Assembly (NCBI GenBank): GCA_019413925.1 | Contig: DXMY01000007.1 | Location: 10,013-74,012, forward strand | DNA from: Collinsella sp. | GTDB lineage: Bacteria; Actinomycetota; Coriobacteriia; Coriobacteriales; Coriobacteriaceae | Direction: 5' to 3' | Length of the DNA stretch: 64,000 nucleotides | In this document: in pieces, positions 35,196-43,396 of the stretch | Numbering within the stretch: the stretch's first letter is position 1 | How the letters are laid out: each line of letters begins with the position of its first letter | The notes under the pieces: generated by a model | Told to the model about the DNA's origin: nothing | Database searches by the model: none | What the model saw: the letters and a program-made list of their open reading frames with translations, nothing else | Program-made: the position numbers and the translations under genes

Positions 35196-35222
35196 GTGAC
35201 AAAGGAAACGCCCCTTTGTCAC
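35196..35222. repeat. Short GGGAC-family palindrome, copy 5 (variant)
   Basis: GTGACAAAGG and CCCTTTGTCAC with centre AAACGCC, 25 bp before the Dus start. It is the only copy not close to a stop codon. Confidence 0.8.
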
Positions 35223-35309
35223 ATGCATTATGCCTTGTGCTCCAGATGATTCACAAGGCAGAGGTAGCAGCTTGACGATAATCACCCTTCCATCCGTCGC
35301 CTCACGCAA

Positions 35310-35491
35310 CGAAGGTGAATGGTTTTCCGCGAAGTGAACGGGTGAAATCGGACCCCCGAGGCATCGACACTTTTAGAGAGCCATTTCCTGCGGTTTTGTC
35401 GCTCAAATCCTGCGGTTTTTGCATCCAAAAGTTCGAATGCTTCAGGGGTCCAGAATAGGTCGTTCACTTCTCGGAAAACCATTCACCTTCG
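35310..35491. repeat. 182-bp long palindromic element, copy A
   Basis: Outer arms CGAAGGTGAATGGTTTTCCG and its complement, inner arms GACCCCCGAGGCATCGACAC versus GACCCCTGAAGCATTCGAAC. The loop carries two copies of a CCTGCGGTTTT-type motif. Its loop is the reverse complement of copy B's loop, so A and B are inverted relative to each other. A 66-codon frame inside is a by-product of the arms. Confidence 0.8.
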
Positions 35492-35717
35492 ATTTGCTGG
35501 CGCCCACAAACAGTGAGAGGCTATCCCACAGCAGGGCGGCCCCTTGCGCGTCATTTGCCCCATGACAGCGGCTTCATGTTCCAAAAACAACGTTCATGAT
35601 CACGACAACCACCAACACCACGCCGTTGGCACCATGTTTGAATAACAGACACCCTCCACTCATTTATACTAAAGAGCGTGTGCGCATCGCCCAAAAACGA
35701 TGAGAGTCGAGGCCCCC

Positions 35718-36851
35718 ATGCAGCAGCTCACCGAACAAGAGAAGAAACGCATCCAGCGGTACTGCACGTACCCCAAGATTGCAGCGACCGCACTCGTCAT
35801 GTCGTTCGTAGCATGCCTGTTGATGTTGCCGCTCCAAATGATCAACGATATCGCGTTCCACCAAAAGGAATTCCAACCCGCGGGCATATATACCGCCATT
35901 GCACTCACCGCAATCGAACTCGCCATCTTTTGCTATTGCGCTCTTGCGCCGCGCTTTGGAATGCAAGGCAAACAGTGGAAGGAGCTGCAGAACAGGCTTG
36001 CGGTAACCCAGACCAACAAGAACCGTTCCGCGGAGGTCGCCGGCGTGCTCGCCACGCAAGCTGCCGGCCGCCTGCTCAAGAACAGTGATAACGATCTCGC
36101 GCGTAGCCTGGGCGGCGCCGCGGAGGTCGCCGGCGCCGTAGGGGCAGTCGCCACGGCGGCAGACGTGCTGGCCGAAACCTCGAGCAATGCCGAGGCCATG
36201 GCAAACGCATACGGCGTGACGATTCCAAGCGTTAAGAAGCAAATCATGGCTCTCGTCGTGGTGCCCGCCATTGTGCTGCTTGGCGTCTACATCCCGCAGT
36301 TTGTCCAGGGAAATAACGAGCTTCAGGCAAGAAAGGCTGCAGCCGCCGAGCAGCTCGCCATCGCGCAAGATGCCTTGGAGCCCGTGTGCGAACGCGTTGC
36401 AGTAGACGACCCATACGAGTCATATCACGACTACGGCTACCGCATAATCGGCTATCTACGCGATAATGACCTCGGCGCTCAAGCAGCCTATGTCTACCTT
36501 TCTTTTGATGCAGACGGCATGCTCACGGACGTCGATTACACCAGTCAGATCGACCCCGAGGCAAGCCTTGCAGACAACCTCGCCCGCACCGAGCAGGACA
36601 TCGCGACGCTCTGTGCCCCGCTCAATGGGCTGGACATTTCCGTTGCCACGCCGGACCTGCTCACGCCATGCAGCCTGTCGGATGATTTTAAGCAGGCTTT
36701 TTTTGCCGGCTCCCTATATGAAGAAATCAGCATCAAGACAGAGGACGAATCCATCAGGTCGTACTACACCTTTGACACCGAGCCCAAAGAAGAGTTCGAC
36801 GAGTACACCCATCCGGAAATTCGCCTCATGCTCTCTGCAAAGAAGAACTGA
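35718..36851 (+). CDS. Membrane protein of unknown function between two palindromic elements
   Basis: 377 residues if started at MQQLTEQ, the ATG with GAGG 5 nt upstream; an ATG six codons earlier is the alternative. Two membrane helices lie near residues 21-42 and 56-78, a third near 174-195. Between them is an Ala-rich soluble stretch (AAEVAGAVGAVATAADVLAE). After helix 3 is a roughly 180-residue acidic domain, perhaps outside the cell. I do not recognise a family. The gene is bracketed by copies A and B of the long palindromic element with no other gene. Confidence 0.65.
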   Translation: MQQLTEQEKKRIQRYCTYPKIAATALVMSFVACLLMLPLQMINDIAFHQKEFQPAGIYTAIALTAIELAIFCYCALAPRFGMQGKQWKELQNRLAVTQTNKNRSAEVAGVLATQAAGRLLKNSDNDLARSLGGAAEVAGAVGAVATAADVLAETSSNAEAMANAYGVTIPSVKKQIMALVVVPAIVLLGVYIPQFVQGNNELQARKAAAAEQLAIAQDALEPVCERVAVDDPYESYHDYGYRIIGYLRDNDLGAQAAYVYLSFDADGMLTDVDYTSQIDPEASLADNLARTEQDIATLCAPLNGLDISVATPDLLTPCSLSDDFKQAFFAGSLYEEISIKTEDESIRSYYTFDTEPKEEFDEYTHPEIRLMLSAKKN

Positions 36852-36894
36852 AGGCTTACGCTCTAATTGCCGCTCGCAAACATCGTCTATATCT

Positions 36895-37077
36895 CGAGGT
36901 CTAATACTTTTCCAAGAAGTGAATGACCGTTTTTGGACCCCCGAAGCATCGACATTTTCAGACGTCAAAACCGCAGGATTTGGCTGACAAAACCGCAGGA
37001 AATTGCATCTCAAAAGTGTCGATGCTTCGGGGGTCCGTTTTTACTCGTTCACTTCTTGGAAAAGTATTAGACCTCGA
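36895..37077. repeat. 183-bp long palindromic element, copy B
   Basis: Arms CGAGGTCTAATACTTTTCCA-AGAAGTGAA and exact complement; inner arms GGACCCCCGAAGCATCGACA. Arms are nearly perfect over about 65 bp. The loop contains AAACCGCAGG twice. Inverted relative to copy A across the membrane-protein gene. Confidence 0.85.
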
Positions 37078-37093
37078 TTTACAAGCCGCTCAA

Positions 37094-37122
37094 TGTGACA
37101 AAGGGACTGTCCCTTTGTCACA
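37094..37122. repeat. Short GGGAC palindrome, copy 6
   Basis: Arms TGTGACAAAGGGAC. The stop TAA of the ABC protein (37125-37123) directly abuts it. Confidence 0.85.
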
Positions 37123-40100
37123 TTATTCGGAGCGCAGAGCTTCCACGGGGTCTTTTTTGGATGCGCTTCGGGCCGGCAGCAGGCCGGCAACGACCGTCAG
37201 CAGCACCGAAATTACAATGAGCATCAGCGCGTCTTGAACGGGCAGGCTCATCAGGTTGGGCACCTGCTTGGCCGCAAGCGCCCAGGCATTAACCGGAAAG
37301 CTCACGGCCACCACGACGACAATGGCAAAGACGCCGGCGATGAGGCCTTCGATAAAGGTCTCGGCATTGAATACGTTGGCCACGTTGCGCTTTGACGCGC
37401 CGATCGCGCGCAGGATGCCGATCTCCTTTTTGCGCTCCAGCACGCTGATGTAGGTGATGATGCCGATCATGATGGAGCTCACCACCAAACTGATACTCAC
37501 GAATGCGATGAGCACCAAGCTGATAGTATTCACGATGTCGGTCACCGAGCCCATGATGATGCCCATGTAGTCGGTATACGAGATTGCCTGCTCATCGTGA
37601 CCAGCGGCTTTGACCTGCTTGTTGTACGCATCGATATAATCGAGCACGCGCTCCTTGGCCTCAAAGTCGCGCGGGAAAATCTTGACCGAAATGGGGTCCG
37701 CCTCGTCCGCATAGCCCAACGTGGTCAGATTGTTGTCGTAGGTGAGCTTCGACGCCTTGGCATAGCTCATCATGAGCGAACTCAGGTCCTCAGCGTCCAT
37801 GTTAAAGTGGATAGCGCGAGCAAAGGCGTTTGCATCCACGCGCATGGCGCTCGCCAAGTTGGCAAAACTCGAAGACATCTGCGTCGCCATTTGGTCCATG
37901 AGCCCTGCCGCACCCGCCTTGAGCTGGGTTGATACCGTCGTCGCAATCTGCTCGCTGACCGCCTTCATCACCTGATCCATAGACTGCTGCAAATACGGAG
38001 CCAGCTGCTTTTGCACATAGTCGCCCATCACCTGCTGCAGACGCTCGGCCAGGGCATCGCCGCCGAGTGCCCTGAGCTGAGCCAGGTATTGCTGGGCGTC
38101 GGCATCATGCTCAAGATACGTCGAGAATGCGGCAGCAAGCTTTGACGCGTCCTTAAGGTCTTCGGGCGACAGCGCCTTAAACTGATCGGACTGCATAAAG
38201 CCCTCAAACAGCTGATTGGCAAGCGTTCCCACCTGCTGCATTTGCTCGGGCGTGAGCTCCAGACCGTCAAAGATGCCCGAGAAATCCGGAGCCGGCGCCT
38301 TGGCCATGATGTCACTAAAGTCGATGTCTCGCCCAACACCCGAAAGGTCAATATCCAGCCCGGACAAATCAAGGCTAGAAAGGTCCATGCCGCCGGCCGC
38401 ACCCGAGAGCGCAGATGCATCGAACGAGAACGCGCTCTTCAGCGCCGCCTCGTCCACACTGAACATGCTGCTCAGATCCACGCCTTGCTTGGCCTCGCTC
38501 TGCAGCTCGTCGAAGGTTTTGCCCGTAAAGACATCCGTCTCGGGGTGGGCAAGCTGCTCCTGCACAATCTGCGAATCGGCGGCGCGCTTCATAAGCTGGC
38601 AAGTCAGCGCATGCGTATAGGCAATGCCCGGAGTCAATGCGCTCGCGTTGGCCGTCTCGTTGGGTCGCACCACGCCCACAATGCGCACGTCAATACCGTC
38701 GGCAACCTTGGCGGCCATAAAGTCGGCGTCGCCAGACATGTCGGTCCACATGCCGGTCTCTTCGTTTTTGCGATAGGCATCGGCCGGCGACAACACCTTA
38801 AATGTCGTGGACAGCGCATCGTCGTAGGTAAAGTCGGTGCCGGTCTCGGGCGTCTCGACCTTGCCGTCGGCCGTCATGGCGCTGTTGACCAGGTCGTTGA
38901 GCTCATCGATATCCAGCGCGCCGATGCTATAGAGCGTATAGTCGCCCACCGTGCCGCGGTCCGAAAGCACCATCACGGCTTCGTTGGCGGACGTGGGCCA
39001 ATGGCCGGCAACGACATCGTATTGGCTGTCGAGCAGGCTCTGGTCGTCAATCATCTCGTTAAAGACCGAGGTCCCCATGGAATCCATGCTCACCGTTGCC
39101 GCCGAGCTTGCGCCTCCGCTCATGGCCTCGGTCATAGCGTTGGGAACAAGCCGAACGGGCCTCTCGTCGCCCTTGCTCAAACGATAGACAACCGGCGTCA
39201 CGCCGTAGCCGTACTGGATAGCGTTGACCTCTTTGTCGATACCGTCACCGCCGCCGTCAAGCCATGCCTTAAAGCTCGTCATATCGTTAGATTTAACGCT
39301 TGCGAACATATCCTTTACGGCCGTGACCACGGGAATCTTATCCGTTCCCTTAGCCTTGCCACCGGTAGCGTCATCGGACGAGGCCTCGCCCTTGGATACC
39401 TCCTCATCGGTAGCCCCCTGTCCGCCCATCATGGACGACAGGTCGTAATCTTGTTTGGAAATCGTAAGCGGGTAGCTTGAGAGCGTGTCCTCCTCGACCT
39501 TTTTGATGTAGCCGTTTACGCCGTTGGAGAGCGCCAGAATCGCTGCGATACCAATAATGCCAATCGAACCTGCGAAGGCAGTCATGGCCGTACGGCCCTT
39601 CTTGGTCATGAGGTTTCGGGCAGAAAGCCCCAGCGCCGTCACAAAGCTCATCGAGGTTTTGCGCGTGGGCTTGGCCTCGCGACGCGCGGCCTCGGTAGCA
39701 TCAAAGGGATCTGAATCGTCGGTGATCTTGCCGTCCGCCAGGGTGACAATGCGCGTGGCGTACCTGTATGCCAACTCGGGATTGTGCGTGACCATGATGA
39801 CCAAACGATCGCGCGCAACATCCTTGAGCAAATCCATGACCTGTACGGATGTCGTTGAGTCCAAGGCGCCGGTCGGCTCGTCAGCCAGCACAATCTCGGG
39901 ATCGTTAATCAGGGCGCGGGCGATGGCCACGCGCTGCATCTGCCCGCCCGAAAGCTGGCTCGGGCGCTTGTTAACGTGCTTGCCCAGGCCAACTGCCTCA
40001 AGCGCCTTGCGCGCACGCTGGCGGCGCTCAGCACGCCCCACGCCCGTGAGCGTAAGCGCCAGCTCCACGTTTTCCAAAATGGTCTGATGCGGAATGAGGT

Positions 40101-40377
40101 TATAGCTCTGGAACACAAAGCCGATGCGATTGTTACGATAGGCGTCCCAATCGCGGTCGCTGAAGTCCTTGGTCGAGATGCCATCGATCAGCAGATCGCC
40201 AGAATCGAAATGGTCGAGTCCACCAATGACGTTGAGCATCGTAGTTTTACCCGAACCCGAGGGACCCAGGATGGCTACAAACTCGTTATCGCGAAAAGAC
40301 AGGCTTACGCTGTCGAGCGCTACCTGCGTAAACGACTGCGTAACGTACCTTTTGCAAATATCTCTGAGATCCAGCAT
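37123..40377 (-). CDS. Fused ABC ATPase/FtsX-type permease (MacB-like architecture)
   Basis: 1084 residues. The N-terminal about 225 are a LolD/MacB-type ATPase (GPSGSGKTTMLNVIGGLD; LSGGQMQRVAIARALINDPE; LADEPTGALDS). One helix follows near 265-290, then about 600 residues of extracytoplasmic domain rich in Ala, Asp and Gln helices. Three C-terminal helices carry the FtsX domain (ISLVLIAFVSISLVVSSIM; GILRAIGASKRNV). MacB proteins are usually about 650 aa, so the extracytoplasmic domain is unusually long. The start was set at MLDLRDICKRY; longer frames run through repeats. Probably exports or extracts a peptide or lipid. Confidence 0.85.
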   Translation of the reverse strand: MLDLRDICKRYVTQSFTQVALDSVSLSFRDNEFVAILGPSGSGKTTMLNVIGGLDHFDSGDLLIDGISTKDFSDRDWDAYRNNRIGFVFQSYNLIPHQTILENVELALTLTGVGRAERRQRARKALEAVGLGKHVNKRPSQLSGGQMQRVAIARALINDPEIVLADEPTGALDSTTSVQVMDLLKDVARDRLVIMVTHNPELAYRYATRIVTLADGKITDDSDPFDATEAARREAKPTRKTSMSFVTALGLSARNLMTKKGRTAMTAFAGSIGIIGIAAILALSNGVNGYIKKVEEDTLSSYPLTISKQDYDLSSMMGGQGATDEEVSKGEASSDDATGGKAKGTDKIPVVTAVKDMFASVKSNDMTSFKAWLDGGGDGIDKEVNAIQYGYGVTPVVYRLSKGDERPVRLVPNAMTEAMSGGASSAATVSMDSMGTSVFNEMIDDQSLLDSQYDVVAGHWPTSANEAVMVLSDRGTVGDYTLYSIGALDIDELNDLVNSAMTADGKVETPETGTDFTYDDALSTTFKVLSPADAYRKNEETGMWTDMSGDADFMAAKVADGIDVRIVGVVRPNETANASALTPGIAYTHALTCQLMKRAADSQIVQEQLAHPETDVFTGKTFDELQSEAKQGVDLSSMFSVDEAALKSAFSFDASALSGAAGGMDLSSLDLSGLDIDLSGVGRDIDFSDIMAKAPAPDFSGIFDGLELTPEQMQQVGTLANQLFEGFMQSDQFKALSPEDLKDASKLAAAFSTYLEHDADAQQYLAQLRALGGDALAERLQQVMGDYVQKQLAPYLQQSMDQVMKAVSEQIATTVSTQLKAGAAGLMDQMATQMSSSFANLASAMRVDANAFARAIHFNMDAEDLSSLMMSYAKASKLTYDNNLTTLGYADEADPISVKIFPRDFEAKERVLDYIDAYNKQVKAAGHDEQAISYTDYMGIIMGSVTDIVNTISLVLIAFVSISLVVSSIMIGIITYISVLERKKEIGILRAIGASKRNVANVFNAETFIEGLIAGVFAIVVVVAVSFPVNAWALAAKQVPNLMSLPVQDALMLIVISVLLTVVAGLLPARSASKKDPVEALRSE

Positions 40378-40456
40378 GGACGGCAACCTCTCCCCCGCCG
40401 TTCGCATCCAACGCGTTTGACCTACTCTATCAGCTTTTTTGCCGGTACCAGCAAGG

Positions 40457-40487
40457 AATGTAACGAACAAAAATGTAACGAACAAAA
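40457..40487. repeat. AATGTAACGAACAAA direct repeat
   Basis: Two tandem copies (40457-40471 and 40472-40486) upstream of the ABC gene. They could be an upstream regulatory pair. Confidence 0.5.
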
Positions 40488-40521
40488 AACGGGACGGCAC
40501 GCCGCATGGCGCACCATCCCG
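40484..40521 (-). terminator. Intrinsic terminator of the redox operon
   Basis: On the minus strand CGGGATGGTGCGCC and GGCGTGCCGTCCCG pair over 14 bp with G-T pairs, then TTTTTT. It follows the TlpA gene. Confidence 0.75.
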
Positions 40522-40535
40522 CACATAACATCGAA

Positions 40536-40568
40536 GGTGTGACAAAGGGACTGCCCCTTTGTCACACC
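40536..40568. repeat. Short GGGAC palindrome, copy 7
   Basis: GGTGTGACAAAGGGA with a GGG/CCC centre of mixed type. It lies 17 bp beyond the TlpA-like stop and before the terminator. Confidence 0.85.
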
Positions 40569-40584
40569 TTTGTCGCATTCGAAC

Positions 40585-41547
40585 CTACTGTTCGCTCTTC
40601 GCGAGTGCCTGATCGATCAGTTTGTTGAGCGCCTCGCGCTGCTCAGCAGAGTTGATACCGCCCATGATCGGCTCTCCCACGATGTTGCCGTTCTGGTCGA
40701 TCACATAGGTGGTCGGGAACGAGTACAGGTTGGAGGTGAACTTTCCGGCCTCGCTGTCCGACTTAAACCAGATGTTCTTATACGTCACGCCCTTCTTGGA
40801 AAGCACGTCCTTGGCATCGGCCACCTCGTCTTTGTTGCCATCGAGCGTAAAGGAATTAACGCCCACGACCTGGCCGTCCTTCTCGGCAAGCTCCTTGTTG
40901 AGCTTCTCCAGATCGCCCAGCTCTCCCACGCACGGCTTGCAGGTGGTAAACCAGAAGTTCATGACGGTGACCTTGTTCTTGGAAAACAGCTCGTCGCTGT
41001 TTACATCGTTGCCGTCCAAGTCCTTGCCCTTAAAGCTGGGGAACTTCGTCTCCCCGCTCTCACCGTTGGTCATGCCTGCGGTCGAGGCATCAACGCTCTC
41101 CCCCTCGCCGGGCGTGCTGCCACATCCGGGGAACTTCTTCTCCAGCGCCATGAGCTTGTCCTCGATCTCCTTGACCTGCTGCGCGCCGGCCTTAAGCGTC
41201 TTAAGCTCGTCAGCCGCAAACTGATCCTTGGCGCCCTCGATGGTATCGAGCAAGAAGTCACCGTAGTTCTTGCCGTCCTCAATCATGGGAGTGTCTTTGT
41301 TGGCCGCAAGGAACACCTTTTCCCATAGGGCGTTATCGCTCGCAAAGATCTCGTTTTCCTTTTGCAGCAGCTGCTGGTACAGCTTGGCCGCCTCCTCGGC
41401 ACTCGACGGCTTTTGCGCTATGAGCTCGGCAATCTGCGCATCGCCGCTCGTAGCATCCTTCGCGTCGCCCTTGGGGGCAGAGCACGCCGCGAGAGTCAGC
41501 GCCAGCACGGGCAGCATCAACAGAGCCGCAATTTTTGACAGTTTCAT
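40585..41547 (-). CDS. TlpA-family thioredoxin-like lipoprotein
   Basis: 320 residues. Signal peptide with lipobox LTLAAC (Cys22). Residues 30-165 are a charged helical spacer with CGS around residue 142. Residues 166-315 are a thioredoxin/AhpC-TSA fold with active site FTTCKPC (Cys203, Cys206) and the cis-proline loop in SFPTTYVID. Acts outside the membrane as a thiol reductase. Downstream of the 4Fe-4S protein with 34 bp between, so same operon. Confidence 0.85.
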   Translation of the reverse strand: MKLSKIAALLMLPVLALTLAACSAPKGDAKDATSGDAQIAELIAQKPSSAEEAAKLYQQLLQKENEIFASDNALWEKVFLAANKDTPMIEDGKNYGDFLLDTIEGAKDQFAADELKTLKAGAQQVKEIEDKLMALEKKFPGCGSTPGEGESVDASTAGMTNGESGETKFPSFKGKDLDGNDVNSDELFSKNKVTVMNFWFTTCKPCVGELGDLEKLNKELAEKDGQVVGVNSFTLDGNKDEVADAKDVLSKKGVTYKNIWFKSDSEAGKFTSNLYSFPTTYVIDQNGNIVGEPIMGGINSAEQREALNKLIDQALAKSEQ

Positions 41548-41581
41548 GGTTCCTCCGTTGTATCGAAGCTTATATAAATAC

Positions 41582-42493
41582 CTATTTGTTTTCGCAGGCT
41601 TGCGTGGACTGCGCGGGTTTGTCGCCCGTCACACCCAGCCCGTAGCGAAAGCTAATAGCATCGACGGGGCACGCGCCCACGCATTTGCCGCAACGAATGC
41701 ACTCGGCATGGTCGGGCGTACGCGTAACGTCCACGTCCATCTGGCACACTTTGGCGCACTTACCGCACGAAACGCACTTGCACTGGTCAACCTGGATTCC
41801 CAGTAACGACACCTTGTTCATGAGCGCATAAAACGCACCGAGGGGGCAAATCCATTTACAGAAGGGTCGATAGAACAGTACGCTCAGTACCGCAACCACA
41901 ATGAGGATCGCGAGCTTCCAGGTAAAGAGCTTTCCCAGCGCGGAGCGGATTCCCACATTCATGATGGACAGCGGAATCGCGCCCTCGAGCACGCCCTGCG
42001 GGCAGATGTACTTGCAAAAGAACGGGTCGCCCATACCCACATCGTTAACCACCAAGACGGGCAGCAGCACCACGGCAAACAGTAGCACGGCATACTTGAT
42101 GTACGTGAGCGGCTTGAGCTTTTTCGTGGAGAGCTTTTTGCTGGGAATCTTATGCAGAAGCTCTTGCAGCCATCCAAACGGACACAAAAAGCCGCATACA
42201 AAACGTCCCAGTAGCACGCCGATCAGAATGAGCGTTCCGGTGACGTAATACGAAAAGCTGAACTTAGACGATCCCACCACCGCCTGAAACGACCCGATGG
42301 GGCACGCACCCGAGGCCGCCGGACACGAGTAGCAGTTGAGGCCCGGCACGCAGACGGCTTTGCCCGCTCCCTGGTAGATACCGCCCTTGGCAAAGTTAGG
42401 CAGGTGAATATTGGTCGCAAGCGTCGCCGCCGCCTGAATCAATCCACGAAATCGCGCCAAAAGATGCGATCCGGTGTTTTTTCTTTTATCCAA
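41582..42493 (-). CDS. 4Fe-4S membrane protein, NapH/CcdA-linked type
   Basis: About 303 residues starting at TTG (42493), chosen for a GGAG 10 nt upstream. Two cysteine clusters at the end (QCKCVSCGKCAKVCQMDVDV and CIRCGKCVGACPVDAI) bind two 4Fe-4S centres. Other CxxxCP motifs occur at FVCGFLCPFGW and FCKWICPLGAF. About five membrane helices. NapH-like proteins move electrons through the membrane; here the partner is likely the TlpA lipoprotein. Translationally coupled to the CXXC peptide upstream (overlap of 8 nt). Confidence 0.8.
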   Translation of the reverse strand: MDKRKNTGSHLLARFRGLIQAAATLATNIHLPNFAKGGIYQGAGKAVCVPGLNCYSCPAASGACPIGSFQAVVGSSKFSFSYYVTGTLILIGVLLGRFVCGFLCPFGWLQELLHKIPSKKLSTKKLKPLTYIKYAVLLFAVVLLPVLVVNDVGMGDPFFCKYICPQGVLEGAIPLSIMNVGIRSALGKLFTWKLAILIVVAVLSVLFYRPFCKWICPLGAFYALMNKVSLLGIQVDQCKCVSCGKCAKVCQMDVDVTRTPDHAECIRCGKCVGACPVDAISFRYGLGVTGDKPAQSTQACENK

Positions 42494-42632
42494 TTCCGAT
42501 ACACTCCAAGCACAGCCTAATCGCTTTGGCCAGCACGGCATCTGCCTCGCCGCGCATAATTCCAAAGCCAACCATGGCTACCCCGACGATCAGCAAAGCC
42601 ACCTGCGCCACAGGCTTAATCGCTTTGAACAA
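42486..42632 (-). CDS. CD1871A-like CXXC peptide
   Basis: 48 residues, TTG start, AAAGGAG 8 nt upstream. FKAIKPVAQVALLIVGVAMV forms one membrane helix. It ends in a KAIRLCLECIGIG tail with a CxxC pair. This matches the small CD1871A-type CXXC family found with 4Fe-4S and thioredoxin genes in clostridia. Too short to be listed by ordinary ORF cut-offs. Its stop overlaps the next gene's start. Confidence 0.75.
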   Translation of the reverse strand: MFKAIKPVAQVALLIVGVAMVGFGIMRGEADAVLAKAIRLCLECIGIG

Positions 42633-42721
42633 TCTGACCACTCCTTTCGTTTCGCGACCCATTGGACCATACCGACTATAAAATCCGTGTTAAGCGTGAA
42701 TGATTATGCAAGGAGAACGTT

Positions 42722-43396
42722 ATGCGCATCTTGGTCGTCGAGGATGAGCGGGCGCTGTGCGATGCGATCGCACGCAGCCTGCGCAACTTGGCCTATAGCG
42801 TCGACTGCTGCTACGACGGGCAGCAGGCCCTCGATCTGCTCGATGTCGAAACCTTTGATCTTGTCGTGCTCGACCTCAATCTCCCCCATGTCGACGGCAT
42901 GACCGTGCTCAGGCAACTCAGGACAACTGATTGTGAGACCAAGGTGCTTGTGCTCTCGGCACGTGGCGAGGTCTCCGACAAGGTAGCGGGGCTCGATGCG
43001 GGCGCCAACGACTACCTCACCAAGCCGTTTCATCTGGACGAGCTTGCGGCAAGGATTCGCAGCCTTACCCTCAGACGCTTTACACAAAGCGACGTTGTTC
43101 TAACCTGTGGATCGCTGAGCTTTGACACCAAGGCGCGCGTCGCCTCTGTGGGCGACGAGATCCTGTCCCTCACACGCAAGGAGACCGGCATCTTGGAATA
43201 CCTGATGCTTAACCAGGGGCGGCCGGTGAGCCAGGAAGAGCTTATCGAGCATGTATGGGACAGCAGCGTCAACAGCTTTAGCAACGCGACCCGCGTGCAT
43301 ATCTCGTCGCTGCGAAAAAAGCTGCGCGGTGCGTTGGGGCACGACCCCATCCGCAACCGAATCGGCGAAGGCTACGTTATGGAGGACGGCAAATGA
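42722..43396 (+). CDS. OmpR-family response regulator
   Basis: 224 residues. Receiver domain with acidic pocket VVEDE and phospho-Asp51 in VVLDLNLP; K in TKPFHLDEL. C-terminal winged helix (RKETGILEYLMLNQGRPVSQ; VHISSLRKKL). AAGGAGAACGTT precedes the ATG. The stop overlaps the kinase start. Divergent from the redox operon, so it may regulate it. Confidence 0.9.
   Translation: MRILVVEDERALCDAIARSLRNLAYSVDCCYDGQQALDLLDVETFDLVVLDLNLPHVDGMTVLRQLRTTDCETKVLVLSARGEVSDKVAGLDAGANDYLTKPFHLDELAARIRSLTLRRFTQSDVVLTCGSLSFDTKARVASVGDEILSLTRKETGILEYLMLNQGRPVSQEELIEHVWDSSVNSFSNATRVHISSLRKKLRGALGHDPIRNRIGEGYVMEDGK

Noticed and set aside
35282..35482. 66-codon leftward frame in palindromic element A
   Set aside because: Produced by the repeat arms; a matching peptide fragment appears in element B, so it reflects shared DNA sequence, not a gene with a ribosome site.
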